NCBI GenBank assembly: GCA_964580105.1
Contig: CAZOJJ010000011.1
Span: 8,165 to 72,164 of the forward strand
DNA length: 64,000 nucleotides
Source: CAZOJJ01 sp964580105
GTDB lineage: Bacteria > Bacteroidota > Rhodothermia > Rhodothermales > Rubricoccaceae
Reading direction: 5' to 3'
Part shown: one piece after another, positions 17,650-26,529 of the stretch
Numbering within the stretch: the first letter of the stretch is position 1
How the letters are laid out: every line of letters starts with the position of its first letter
Translations under genes and position numbers: made by a program
Notes under the pieces: model-generated
Seen by the model: only the letters and a program-made list of their open reading frames with translations
Told to the model about the DNA's origin: nothing
Database searches by the model: none

Positions 17650-20600
17650 TCAGCGGAGCGGCCGGGCCAGGACGACGACGGCCCGGTGCGCCTCGGTCGT
17701 CCCGCCCTCCACGTCCACCGCCTCCAGCAGCGCCACGTAGATGCCGATGCGGAGGCGCCGCCCGGCGTCGTCGCGGCCGTCCCACAGGAGCGTCCCGGTG
17801 CGGCCGGTGAGCGCGCCGTCTTCGAGCCGACGGACGAGCCGCCCGGCCCCGTCGAACAGCCGCACGCGGACGAGCGCGGCGTCGGCGGCGAGCGTAAAGC
17901 GGATCGCGGCGGATTGCCCCGCGTCGGGGTCGAACGGCGAGTCGATGACGAGGCCAGGCTCGCCGGGCGGCGCGCCGCTCGCCACGAACACCGAGTTGGG
18001 CCGACCGGGCGTGCCGCCGGCCGGGTCGAGGCAGGACGACCAGTTCGTACCGTCGTTGGCCCGACCGGCCGGGTCGATCCGCTCCAGCGCGATGCCCGTC
18101 GCATCCTCCAGTTCCACGCGGTGCCAGTCCGGGTCGAAGGCGACCGAGTCGATCGCCGCACCGTCGAAGGCGACGACGACGAGGTCGCCGCCGTTGTTGA
18201 GGCTCGGGAAGCCGCGCGCTTCGACGACGAGGCCGGGGGCGTCCGGGAACGCCGCCCGGAAGGAATCGCGGTCGGCCACGAGGACCACGAGTGAGTCGGG
18301 CAGGACGAGAGTGGGCACGTCGGCGACGGTGGGCGCCTCGGGGTTGCCGTCGTCGGTGAGGGCGAAGCGGCGGAGGTCGAACAGCCCGTCCGTCCGGTTC
18401 AGCAACTCCACGTACTCGCCCTGGCCGCCGTTGACCGGGTCGAACATGACTTCGTTGACGACGAGGTCGCCCGGCAGCGGCACGTCGGCCTCACCCACGA
18501 ACAGCGGGGCGGAAGCCGCTGCCATGACGTTCCCGCTGAGGTCTTCGACGCCGTCCACGGTGAGCGTGTGAAGGCGGCGCTCCGCCATCGCAGCGCCGAG
18601 GTGGAGGCGGGCGACGGCCTCGTCGCCGTCGGCGGGGAAGGCGACGGACTCCGGCCTTCCGACGCCTTCGTCGATGTGGTAGCGTGCGGGATCACCCGCC
18701 GTTTCGGCAGCGACGGGCTCGGAGAAGCGAACCTCGACCGTCTCGGCGTTCAGGGCGAAGGCCGCGGCGAGGGCGGGAGGCGTGACGTCCGGCTCGAACG
18801 AGAAGGCGAGCGTAGCCGCCTCGGTGGCGTTGCCGAGGAGGTCGCGGACGCCGTTTACGGCGAGGGTGTAGTCGCCGAGGACGAGGGGCTCCGCGAGGCC
18901 GAGCACGACGGTCGGCTCGGGGGTGAGGTCGTAGGCAGCCGCCTCGATGTCAGGGGAAACGGCGCCCGCTACTGCAAAAAAAGAAACCGACACCGAGGCT
19001 GGGTCGAGGGGTTCGTCAAAGACGACCGACACCGCCCGCCCATCGCGCGAAACGGTCGCGGCGAGAGGCCAGGGCGGCTCCGTGTCGGGCTCGTAGACGC
19101 TGTTCGGCTCGCCCGGCGTACCGCCGCGAGGGTCGAGGGTCGTCCGCCAGTTGACGGCGAAGGCGCTGGGGCCGTCGGGGTCGCGCCGTTCGAGGGAGGC
19201 GTCCTCGCCGCCCCAGGCGTCGTCGTAGAAGAGGGAGTCCACGACGACGGCGCCCGCACGGAGGACGATGGCGTCGCCGCTGTTGTTGAGCGAGCGCCAG
19301 CCCGGGACGGACACGAACGGCACGTCCGGGAAGACGGTGCGGAAGGCGTCGCCGCTTTCGACGAGGACGGCGTAGGCGCCGGGGAGCACGAAGACGGAGG
19401 CCTCGCTGACGGGCGTCTCGCCGCTCGAATCGCCGAGCGTGAAGTCGGCCAGGTCGAACACCTCGTCCGAGCGGTTGACCAGCTCGATCCACTCGCCGGG
19501 GCTTCCGGCGGCCGGCTCGTCGTAGAGGAACTCGTTGACGACGAGATCGCGTGCCTCGGGCGCGGCGCCCTGCCCGAAGAAGAACGTCGTCTCCGCTTCG
19601 TCGAGGACGTTGCCGGCGAGGTCGGGCACGTCCATCACCGTGAGCGTGTAGGTCGTGTTGACGGTGAGCGCCGTGCCGAGTACGAGGCGGACGTGCGCCG
19701 GGTCGCCCTCGGGGGCCACCTCGGCGAGGAGTGGCGCCCCGATGCCGCCGTCGAGGCGGTAGTGTGCGGGCGCCCCGGCGCCGGCGGGGTCTACGGGCTC
19801 GTCGAAGTAGACGTCCACGAGGTTCGGGTCGGCCGCCGAAGCGGAGAGCAGCGTGGGCGGTTCGGTGTCCGGTGAGAACACGCTGTTCGTCTCGCCGGGC
19901 GTGCCGCCGTTGGGGTCGGTACTCGTGGCGAAGTTGGTGGGGAAGTCGCTGGGGCCGTCGGGGTCGATCCGCTCCAGCGAGGCGTCGGCGCCGCCCCACG
20001 ACGGCTGGTAGGGGACGCGGTCGATCTCCGTGTCGCCGAAGAGGAGCGCGGGGGCGTCGCCGCCGTTGTTGAGCGCGGGGAAGCCGGCGACCTCGACGAA
20101 CGGGACGCCGGGAAAGGCGAGCGCGAAGGCGTCGGCGTCGCGGACGAGGACGGCGTAGGCGCCGGGTTCGAGCGCGCCCGCGTTCGCCGGAATCGCCGTC
20201 GTGTCGGCGGCGTCGGCGAGGCGGAACTGGCCGAGGTTGAAGGTCTTGGCCGAGCGGTTGACGAGCTCGACCCACTCGTTGCCCGCGCCCTGGCTCGCGG
20301 GCGGGTCGTACATGATCTCGTTGAGGACGACGTCGCGCGGCGCCGGCTCGTCGCCCTCGGCGAAGAAGAAAGCGAAGGCGTCTTGATCCAGCACGTTGCC
20401 CGCGAGGTCGGAAATCCCCGAGGCCGTGAGGGTGTAGGTCTGCGGGCCGGCGAGCGGCGAGGCGAGCGTGAGCGTGACGTGGGCCGGGTCGCCGTCGGGC
20501 GCGTGGGTCGCCTCGGCGGGTGGGCCGACGCCGTGCGAGATCGCGTAGTGGCCTTCGTCCTCGGCCGAGGCCGCCTCGACGGGTTCGTCGAAGACGACCT

Positions 20601-21189
20601 CGACGGTGAAGGCGTCTGTGGCGAACACGTCGGCGAGGGCGGGCGGCGTCTCGTCCACCGAGAACACGGAGTTCTGCGCGCCCGGCGTGCCGCCGGAAGG
20701 ATCGAGCGAGGTGGCGAAGTTGGCCGGGTCGTCCGACGGCCCGCCGGGGTCGATCCGCTCCAGCGAGGCGTCGGCGCCGCCCCACGACGGCTGGTAGGGG
20801 ACGCGGTCGATCTCCGTGTCGCCGAAGAGGAGCGCGGGGGCGTCGCCGCCGTTGTTGAGCGCGGGGAAGCCGGCGACCTCGACGAACGGGACGCCGGGAA
20901 AGGCGAGCGCGAAGGCGTCGGCGTCGCGGACGAGGACGGCGTAGGCGCCGGGTGCGAGGGGTGTGGGCGTGTCGGTTACGTCCGTGGTGTCGGCCGCATC
21001 CGCGAGGCGGAATTCGCGCAGGTCGAACGTCTGATCCGAGCGGTTGTAGACCTCGATCCACTCGTTTCCGCTCGGCTGTCCGGGCGGCGGGTCGTACATC
21101 ACCTCGTTGATGACGAGGTCGCGGGGCACGGGCGTCTGGGCGGCGGCGGCCGAGGCCAGCCCGAGACAGAGAAAGACGAAGCGACGCAT
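17650..21189 (-). CDS. Large secreted protein with four lamin-tail domains, Ig-like modules and FlgD-like C-terminus
   Basis: From the ATG at 21189 the product has 1179 residues with a signal peptide (RRFVFLCLGLASAAAAQ). Four lamin-tail (LTD) modules are recognisable by VINEVMYDP/NEWIEVYNRS and ALNNGGDAP...GGTPG. They begin near residues 25, 285, 550 and 910. Between them lie SbsA/Big_5-like Ig domains (VEVVFDEPVEAA, YTLTASGISDLAGNVLD), two of them in tandem before the last LTD. The C-terminal ~95 residues (VRLFDGAGRLVRRL, LLWDGRDDAGRRLRIGIYVALL) resemble a FlgD-Ig/T9SS-type sorting domain. It is probably a surface-exported adhesin or envelope-associated protein. Confidence 0.85.
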   Translation of the reverse strand: MRRFVFLCLGLASAAAAQTPVPRDLVINEVMYDPPPGQPSGNEWIEVYNRSDQTFDLREFRLADAADTTDVTDTPTPLAPGAYAVLVRDADAFALAFPGVPFVEVAGFPALNNGGDAPALLFGDTEIDRVPYQPSWGGADASLERIDPGGPSDDPANFATSLDPSGGTPGAQNSVFSVDETPPALADVFATDAFTVEVVFDEPVEAASAEDEGHYAISHGVGPPAEATHAPDGDPAHVTLTLASPLAGPQTYTLTASGISDLAGNVLDQDAFAFFFAEGDEPAPRDVVLNEIMYDPPASQGAGNEWVELVNRSAKTFNLGQFRLADAADTTAIPANAGALEPGAYAVLVRDADAFALAFPGVPFVEVAGFPALNNGGDAPALLFGDTEIDRVPYQPSWGGADASLERIDPDGPSDFPTNFATSTDPNGGTPGETNSVFSPDTEPPTLLSASAADPNLVDVYFDEPVDPAGAGAPAHYRLDGGIGAPLLAEVAPEGDPAHVRLVLGTALTVNTTYTLTVMDVPDLAGNVLDEAETTFFFGQGAAPEARDLVVNEFLYDEPAAGSPGEWIELVNRSDEVFDLADFTLGDSSGETPVSEASVFVLPGAYAVLVESGDAFRTVFPDVPFVSVPGWRSLNNSGDAIVLRAGAVVVDSLFYDDAWGGEDASLERRDPDGPSAFAVNWRTTLDPRGGTPGEPNSVYEPDTEPPWPLAATVSRDGRAVSVVFDEPLDPASVSVSFFAVAGAVSPDIEAAAYDLTPEPTVVLGLAEPLVLGDYTLAVNGVRDLLGNATEAATLAFSFEPDVTPPALAAAFALNAETVEVRFSEPVAAETAGDPARYHIDEGVGRPESVAFPADGDEAVARLHLGAAMAERRLHTLTVDGVEDLSGNVMAAASAPLFVGEADVPLPGDLVVNEVMFDPVNGGQGEYVELLNRTDGLFDLRRFALTDDGNPEAPTVADVPTLVLPDSLVVLVADRDSFRAAFPDAPGLVVEARGFPSLNNGGDLVVVAFDGAAIDSVAFDPDWHRVELEDATGIALERIDPAGRANDGTNWSSCLDPAGGTPGRPNSVFVASGAPPGEPGLVIDSPFDPDAGQSAAIRFTLAADAALVRVRLFDGAGRLVRRLEDGALTGRTGTLLWDGRDDAGRRLRIGIYVALLEAVDVEGGTTEAHRAVVVLARPLR
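19959..20167. repeat. Perfect 209-bp direct repeat, copy 1 (within lamin-tail-domain gene)
   Basis: This block is identical base for base to 20745-20953, 786 bp (262 codons) away, exactly one LTD+Ig module pair. It encodes the second half of LTD module 2. The flanking parts of the modules are clearly diverged. Confidence 0.95.
20745..20953. repeat. Perfect 209-bp direct repeat, copy 2 (within lamin-tail-domain gene)
   Basis: Second copy of the in-gene repeat; it encodes the equivalent part of LTD module 1. Recombination between the copies would delete or add one module in frame. Confidence 0.95.
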
Positions 21190-21208
21190 AGGCACGGGGC
21201 TATACGTC

Positions 21209-21216
21209 GCAAGGTA
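21209..21216 (-). promoter_or_regulatory. Putative -7 box TACCTTGC, lamin-tail-domain gene
   Basis: TACCTTGC lies 19 nt before the ATG at 21189; a GTG at 21195 is the alternative start. Confidence 0.4.
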
Positions 21217-21370
21217 GGAAAGAAGGCGGAATATTCGGTGGTATGCCTGCGGTACGGCTGCGCCGTTTTTGTTCCGGAGCTCCGGCAGGAAGCGGGCCGG
21301 GCCGGCCTCGGCACCCGGAAGGGCCGGGCCGGCCCTCGGATCGGCCGGGCGAGGAGAGGGGGCGGCGTCG

Positions 21371-21799
21371 TCACTCGGGATTCACGACGACGGTGCCGAT
21401 CATCCCGGCCGATTCGTGCGGGAGGCAGACGTACCGGTACGTGCCTGCCACGGTGAAGGTGTGGCTGAAGCGGGCGCCCGCGGTGAGGATGCCCGAGTGG
21501 AACGGCTCGGCTCCGGCAGGAAGGATGACGTTGGCCGGATCGGCTGCGAGCGAGGGGTCGGCCGTCGCCGTGTGGGGGACGCTGGAGGCGTTCCGCCACT
21601 CGACCGTCTCGCCCACTGCGATGGTGACCGGGCTCGGGTCGAAAGCGAGGGCGTCGGTCATTTCGACGACGGCCGGTGTGCCGCCGTTCGGCTCCGGCGG
21701 CAGCGGCTCGCTGGAGAAGCAGGCGGACAGGAGGAGGGGGGCGAGGAGCAGAGGGTGCATCCGCGCACGCCCCGAGGCCGCGAGAGCCATGGCGATCAT
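21371..21799 (-). CDS. Plastocyanin/cupredoxin-like lipoprotein
   Basis: The ATG at 21799 overlaps the stop of the upstream barrel-cupredoxin gene (ATGA) and gives 142 residues; an internal ATG at 21760 is possible. A lipoprotein signal ends in LLLSAC. The mature part is one plastocyanin-like domain, with the type 1 copper ligands visible as His in VPHTATAD and Cys, His and Met in YRYVCLPHESAGMIG. Such proteins carry single electrons in the periplasm. It is a paralogue of the cupredoxin domain at the C-terminus of the neighbouring gene product. Confidence 0.87.
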   Translation of the reverse strand: MIAMALAASGRARMHPLLLAPLLLSACFSSEPLPPEPNGGTPAVVEMTDALAFDPSPVTIAVGETVEWRNASSVPHTATADPSLAADPANVILPAGAEPFHSGILTAGARFSHTFTVAGTYRYVCLPHESAGMIGTVVVNPE

Positions 21800-22941
21800 T
21801 GCCGGGGTTCGACGATCACGGTGCCGACCATCCCGGCCGGGGCGTGCGGGATGCAGAAGTACTTGTACGTGCCCGGGACGGTGAACGTGCGGGAGAACTC
21901 CGTGCCCGGCGCCATGTCCCCCGAGTCGAACGGCTCGGCGCCGCGCGGGAGCGCCACGTGCGCGGGGTCCAGCGCCTTCGCGGGGTCGGCGGTGACGGTG
22001 TGGATGAGGGCGGAGGTGTTCCGCCAGCGGACCGTCTGCCCGGCGCGGATGCGCACCGTGGCGGGCTCGTAGCCGAGCCGGTCGTTCATCGTCACCACGG
22101 GGTCGCCCTCGGAGAGGGGCACGTCCGCCTCGGCGGCGGGCGCGGCGCTTCCGAAGTAGCGCGAGACCGTCAGCGGGATGGTGAACTCGAAGCCCCACCG
22201 GGCCGACGCACTCGGCACGCCGTACGAGCCGCCCTGGAGCGTGGTCGTGGTCGGGGTGGCGACGTGGAGGGAGAGGGTGTGCGGGCTGTAGGGGATCTGG
22301 AGGTGGAGGCCGAGGCCCCACGCCACGTCCTCCGACGCGGCGTCCCGGTCGAGCAGCGCGGCCACGTCGCCCGAGAGGGCCACCCAGCGGTGGAGGCGGA
22401 GGCTCGTGCCTCCGGCGACGGCGAAGCGTTCGCCCTCATCGCGGGCGAATCCGGAGAAGGCGCGCCCGGCGGCGAGGAGCCGGACGGGGCCGATCCGCCG
22501 GGCCACCGTGAGCTCGCCGTCGAAGCTCTCGGCGCCGACGTTGTAGCCGGCATGGAGTGCCACGTCGAGCGGCGCGCCCGCTTTTTGCGTCAGCGGGTTG
22601 TACCGGCCGAAGAACTCCCACTCGTTCGGGAAGCCCTCGACGAGCACGGAGTTGGTGCCGTAACGCGCCCCGGCCATCAGGCGGGCCGGCAGGCCCGTCG
22701 CCAGCAGGAACGTCGGCGTGTTGAGCACCTTCCGCGAGGGGTCGTCGGAGACGGAGAACCGGTGGAGGAAGTGGAAGTGGACCGTGCCGGGGTCGCTGAC
22801 CCACGTGCCGCCGAGGTTGGGCGTCCGGTCGAGGAGGGACTGGGCGGCCGACGCCGAGGCGGGGGCAGGCAGCAGCGCCGCCGCGAGGAAGGGGAGGAGC
22901 AGGAAGGCGTGCCGGGGGCGCGCTCGGAAGGGGATGCGCAT
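21796..22941 (-). CDS. Beta-barrel (DUF5777-like) protein fused to a C-terminal plastocyanin-like domain
   Basis: 381 residues with a signal peptide. Residues ~35-270 look like a DUF5777-type outer-membrane barrel: alternating strands with FHFLHRFSVSD, RYGTNSVLVEGFPNEWEFFGRYNPLTQK and WGFEFTIPLTVSRYFG. Residues ~285-381 form a blue-copper domain with His in LIHTVTAD and Cys, His and Met in YKYFCIPHAPAGMVG. Electron-carrier domains are normally periplasmic and soluble, so tethering one to a barrel is unusual. It suggests local electron delivery at the outer membrane. It is translationally coupled to the cupredoxin lipoprotein gene downstream. Confidence 0.8.
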   Translation of the reverse strand: MRIPFRARPRHAFLLLPFLAAALLPAPASASAAQSLLDRTPNLGGTWVSDPGTVHFHFLHRFSVSDDPSRKVLNTPTFLLATGLPARLMAGARYGTNSVLVEGFPNEWEFFGRYNPLTQKAGAPLDVALHAGYNVGAESFDGELTVARRIGPVRLLAAGRAFSGFARDEGERFAVAGGTSLRLHRWVALSGDVAALLDRDAASEDVAWGLGLHLQIPYSPHTLSLHVATPTTTTLQGGSYGVPSASARWGFEFTIPLTVSRYFGSAAPAAEADVPLSEGDPVVTMNDRLGYEPATVRIRAGQTVRWRNTSALIHTVTADPAKALDPAHVALPRGAEPFDSGDMAPGTEFSRTFTVPGTYKYFCIPHAPAGMVGTVIVEPRQ

Positions 22942-23046
22942 GGGCGGGCACCGATGGCTTCGACGGGCACACGGCGCAGCCGGAGTACGCCTCCGCCTGC
23001 CGCGTTGCCCCTCGATAGACCCCGTGCCTGCCTACGTGACTACCCG

Positions 23047-23067
23047 CCGACCGAAAAAAATCGGTGG
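23047..23067. terminator. Hairpin with A/T loop downstream of the M20 gene
   Basis: CCGACCGA and TCGGTGG pair with one bulged G around a run of A (T on the minus strand). It lies 14 nt past the M20 stop and before the barrel-cupredoxin gene, so it probably separates the two minus-strand units. Confidence 0.4.
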
Positions 23068-23080
23068 ACCAACGACCGGC

Positions 23081-24292
23081 TCACGCCGCGCGCTTCTCGT
23101 TGTGGCGGAGCAGCACGTCGGCCATGAGGCGGGCGGCCCGCGGGAGCGCCGCCTCGTCGATGTCGAAGCGGGCGTGGTGGAGCGGATAGCGCGTCTCCGG
23201 CCCGCTGGCCGAGCCGACGCGGATCATCGCGCCCGGGCGGTGCTCCTGGTAGAAGGCGAAGTCCTCGCCGCCCATGCTCGGCAGCGGCAGCTCGTGGACG
23301 GCCTCCGCGCCGAACCGGGCGACGGCCGCCTCGCGGACGGTAGCGATCAGGCCGGGGTCGTTGACGACGGGCGGGAGGCGGTCGCAGAAATCCACGTCCA
23401 CGTCGGCGCCGTAGAGGGCGCCCATCGAGCCGGCCACGCGGCGCATCTTCTCGCGAAGGAACGTCATCGTCTCGCCGTCGGTGCAGCGCAGCGTGCCGCC
23501 GAACTCGACCGCACTCGGGATCACGTTGAGCGCGCCGCCGGCGCGGAAGCGGCACGCCGTGATGACGGCGGTCTTGCGGGCGTCGGTCGCGCGCCCGGTG
23601 AGCTGGTAGAACTGCGTCAGGATCTGCGTCGCCAGCCAGACGGTGTCGACGGTTTCGTGGGGGCGGGCGGAGTGGCCGGCTTGGCCGCTCTCGATGCGGA
23701 CGACGAACGGGGAGCACCCGGCCGTGAGCGCGCCCTCGCGGAGGCCGAAGCGGCCGACGGCCAGCGTGGGGTCCACGTGGATGGCGTAGACGGCGTCGAG
23801 GCCGTCGAGGATGCCCGCCTCGATCATCTTCGGGGCGCCCGAGGGGCTGCGCTCCTCGTTGGGCTGAAAGAAGATGCGCACCGTTCCGCGCAGCGAGTCC
23901 CGCGCGTCGCGCACCAGCAGCGCCACGCCGCAGGCGACGGCGGTGTGGGCGTCGTGCCCGCAGAGGTGGGCCACGCCGGGCCGCTTCGAGGCGTAGGGCA
24001 CCTCCTTCGCGTCCTGGATCGGCAGCGCGTCCATGTCGGCCCGGTAGCCGACCGTCGGGCCGGGGTGCGCGCCCTCGATCTCCAGAAAGAAGCCGGTCCC
24101 GGCGAGGGGGCCGCGGACCGTGAACCGCTGCTCCTCCAGCCAGGCGCGGACGAACGCCGAGGTCTCCTCCTCTTCGAACCCCAGCTCGGGGTTCTGGTGG
24201 AGGTGGCGGCGCAGAGGCGAGAGGATGCCCTGCATCTGCGCCTCGAACGAGGCGGGATCCACGGCGACGATGGGGGCGGTGAGGGGGGACAC
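23081..24292 (-). CDS. M20D family amidohydrolase/carboxypeptidase
   Basis: The GTG at 24292 gives 403 residues. An ATG at 24328 is also in frame, but it lies upstream of the candidate promoter box at 24314-24321. The M20D signatures are HLHQNPELGFEE, VGYRADMDALPI, the dinuclear-metal Cys/His cluster in LCGHDAHTAVACGVA, FQPNEER, the dimerisation-domain AGHSARPHETVD, and MGGEDFAFY. Family members hydrolyse N-acyl amino acids, IAA conjugates or hippurate; the substrate here is not known. No transporter or acyltransferase neighbour helps. Confidence 0.9.
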   Translation of the reverse strand: MSPLTAPIVAVDPASFEAQMQGILSPLRRHLHQNPELGFEEEETSAFVRAWLEEQRFTVRGPLAGTGFFLEIEGAHPGPTVGYRADMDALPIQDAKEVPYASKRPGVAHLCGHDAHTAVACGVALLVRDARDSLRGTVRIFFQPNEERSPSGAPKMIEAGILDGLDAVYAIHVDPTLAVGRFGLREGALTAGCSPFVVRIESGQAGHSARPHETVDTVWLATQILTQFYQLTGRATDARKTAVITACRFRAGGALNVIPSAVEFGGTLRCTDGETMTFLREKMRRVAGSMGALYGADVDVDFCDRLPPVVNDPGLIATVREAAVARFGAEAVHELPLPSMGGEDFAFYQEHRPGAMIRVGSASGPETRYPLHHARFDIDEAALPRAARLMADVLLRHNEKRAA

Positions 24293-24313
24293 GGCGGGGG
24301 ACGGAGGCTTCGC

Positions 24314-24321
24314 GAAAGCTA
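24314..24321 (-). promoter_or_regulatory. Putative -7 box TAGCTTTC, M20 gene
   Basis: TAGCTTTC lies 21 nt before the GTG at 24292 and would fall inside the coding region if the ATG at 24328 were used. Confidence 0.4.
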
Positions 24322-24444
24322 CGGGCAAATGCGATACCGGTCCACGCAGGAGCCGGGAGGGGAGGCCCTACGCCCTCCTCCCACCCGGGTTTGGAAGGCA
24401 CGGCGAATCCGGCTCCGCCCGCAATCGTCCGCCGGCCCCGGCGC

Positions 24445-25596
24445 TCACGCCGCCTGGAACACGTCCTCGCGGAGGTCGGCCGCCAGCCGGGCGACGACGT
24501 CGGGCAGCCGCCGCGTCTCCTCGTAGACGGCGCGCTGGCGCTCGTAGGAGGCGCCCTTCTCCAGCATCCGCGTCACGTCGCCGAGTTCGGCGGCGCAGCC
24601 GAGGCGTTCGGCGAACGGCTTCAGCTCGTCCACGAGGCGGGCCAGATCCTCACGGAGCGGGCTGTGCTCGCCGTCGTTGCTCGTGATCACGTCGGCGTCG
24701 AGGCCGTGGCGGGCGGCGCGCCACTTGTTCTCGCGGACGATCCACGTCTGGAGCAGCGGAACGGGCACGCCCTCCTCGTAGTGCGTGTCCATGCACACGA
24801 CGAGGCTCTGGATGAGCGCCGTCAATGCGGCCGTCTCGCGGAGCGTGCTCGGCGCGTCGCACACGCGGACCTCCAGGGTGCCGAAGCCGGGGTGGGGCCG
24901 GATGTCCCACCAGATCTCGCGGATCGTCTCGATGGCGCGCGCGCGGACGAGCGTGTTCATGAACTGCTGGAACTCGCCGTACGAGTGGAGCCGGAACGGC
25001 AGCCCCGCCGTCGGCATCCCCTCGAAGATCTTGCTGCGCGCGCTCGCCAGCCCGGTGTCCTCGAAGTCGATGAACGGCGAGGACGCCGAGAGGGCCAGCA
25101 GGTGCGGGATGTAGGTCGTGAGCGCGTTGGAGACGGCGATGGCCTTCTCGCCCGACGAGAGGCCGACGTGGACGTGCAGCCCGTAGATGAGCAGCCGCCG
25201 CGCGGGCCACTGGATGCGGTCGACGAGGTGCTGGTAGCGCTCGTTGGGGAAGATCTTCTGGTCGCGCCACTGCGCGAAGGGGTGCGTCCCGGCACTGGCG
25301 AGCGTGAAGCCGAGTTCGTCGGCGAAGCCGTAGAGCTCCTGGAGCGACGCCGCGAGGTCGGCCCGCGTCTCGGCAACGGTGTTGCAGATGCCGGTGATGA
25401 CCTCGACGGTGGACTGCGTCAGCTCCTGCTTGACCTTGGGGTGGTCGCCCAGCCGGTCCAGGATGTCCACGGAGCCGGACTTCAGGTTGAGCGTGACGGG
25501 GTCAACGACCTGCAGTTCCAGCTCGACGCCGAGCGTGGGGCGCGGGGAGCCGTAAAAGGGGATGCGAGAGGAGCCGTTGCTACTGGCGGGGTCCAT
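24445..25596 (-). CDS. GCS2/YbdK-type carboxylate-amine ligase (glutamate-cysteine ligase-like)
   Basis: 383 residues of the GCS2 family. It opens with PTLGVELELQVVDPVTL, with QELTQSTVEVITGIC, GTHPFAQWRDQKIFPNERYQHL, LLIYGLHVHVGLSSGEKAI and IWWDIRPHPGFGTLEVRVCDAPST. YbdK-type enzymes ligate an amine to the gamma-carboxylate of glutamate with ATP and have weak gamma-glutamylcysteine synthetase activity. A possible link is supply of gamma-glutamylcysteine for the ergothioneine genes at 44-46 kb, but that is speculation. It appears monocistronic, with a 115-nt gap to the M20 gene start. Confidence 0.85.
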   Translation of the reverse strand: MDPASSNGSSRIPFYGSPRPTLGVELELQVVDPVTLNLKSGSVDILDRLGDHPKVKQELTQSTVEVITGICNTVAETRADLAASLQELYGFADELGFTLASAGTHPFAQWRDQKIFPNERYQHLVDRIQWPARRLLIYGLHVHVGLSSGEKAIAVSNALTTYIPHLLALSASSPFIDFEDTGLASARSKIFEGMPTAGLPFRLHSYGEFQQFMNTLVRARAIETIREIWWDIRPHPGFGTLEVRVCDAPSTLRETAALTALIQSLVVCMDTHYEEGVPVPLLQTWIVRENKWRAARHGLDADVITSNDGEHSPLREDLARLVDELKPFAERLGCAAELGDVTRMLEKGASYERQRAVYEETRRLPDVVARLAADLREDVFQAA

Positions 25597-25667
25597 GCGG
25601 GTGGGTGTTGAGCGGAGCGCGGGGCTCCGCAATAAACCCCGCCCTTCGGAGAAGCGCAACCGGTGGA

Positions 25668-26456
25668 TCAGCCGCCGGGCTCCGGGAAGAGCTGCCGGTA
25701 GCGTTCGACCATGCGCCGGGCCTCCTCGGCGATCCGCTCGGCCTCCCCGTTCTTCGCCAGCGAGGCCGCCGTCTCCCGGATCGCGTCCTCCAGCTCTTCG
25801 GCGGGGCGGCGGGCGAGGAGCCAGTAGGCATTGGCCCGCTCCATCGCCGCCTCGAAGGCGTCGGCGTCGAGGAGGGTCTCGGGGTCGTCGAGGAGGGGCT
25901 GGGCGAAGAGGGCGCGGGCCTCGACCTCGCTCAGCCCGTCGGGGCCGAGCCCGGCGGCGGCGTCGCCGAGGTGGAAGGCCGGATGCTGCACGAGTGCGTC
26001 GAAGTCGAGCGTTTCGTGCGTGGTCGCCTGGGCCGCTTCGATCTCCTCCGGGAGCAGGGCCTTCCAGTACGGCTCGACCGTCTCCAGCAGCGCCTCGATG
26101 TCGATCCAGTCCTCCTCCGAGGGCGACGGGCCGACGAGCCGGGCTGCGAGCGCCGCCCGGCGAGCGACACGCTCCGACGGCGGCAGCGAGAAGAACGCCC
26201 ACAGCACGCGCGCCGTCTCCAGCACCGTCAGCACCTCCAGCGGGGCCTCGTCCGGGTTCGCCTTGAGCGCGAAGGCGTCGGCGAGGTCGAGCCCGTACAT
26301 CGTGAACAGCGGCTCGGCGAAGAGGACGAGGGCGTCGAACTGCACGCCCGTTTCGCCGGAGACCAGCGCGCGGGCGGTGGGGGAGGGTGTGGGCGCGCCG
26401 GCTTCCTCAAAGAGGCCGCCGAGGTCGTCGAAGTCGTCGGAGTCGAAGTCCGTCAT
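25668..26456 (-). CDS. Hypothetical acidic protein (262 aa)
   Basis: The ATG at 26456 starts MTDFDSDDFDDLGGLFEEAG, an extremely acidic N-terminus. The rest is helical and Ala/Glu/Leu-rich with WAFFSLPPSERVARRAALA and VEPYWKALLPEEIEAAQ. There is no signal peptide, membrane segment or known domain. Coding is supported by strong third-position G/C use and by its length without stops. It follows the DUF3037/HipA-like pair by 73 nt on the same strand, so it could belong to the same functional unit. The function is unknown. Confidence 0.6.
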   Translation of the reverse strand: MTDFDSDDFDDLGGLFEEAGAPTPSPTARALVSGETGVQFDALVLFAEPLFTMYGLDLADAFALKANPDEAPLEVLTVLETARVLWAFFSLPPSERVARRAALAARLVGPSPSEEDWIDIEALLETVEPYWKALLPEEIEAAQATTHETLDFDALVQHPAFHLGDAAAGLGPDGLSEVEARALFAQPLLDDPETLLDADAFEAAMERANAYWLLARRPAEELEDAIRETAASLAKNGEAERIAEEARRMVERYRQLFPEPGG

Positions 26457-26529
26457 GAAACGGGGTACGAGTACGGAGAGACCAAGAGAGACGCGAGACG
26501 CCGGGTCGGGGTCCGGCCCCACCGTGATT

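Noticed and set aside
21290..21360. GC-rich repeated GGCCGGGCCGGCC words between the lamin-tail gene and cupredoxin gene as a terminator or element
   Set aside because: Two short repeats occur, but no defined stem with flanking T-run and no second locus; probably composition-driven.
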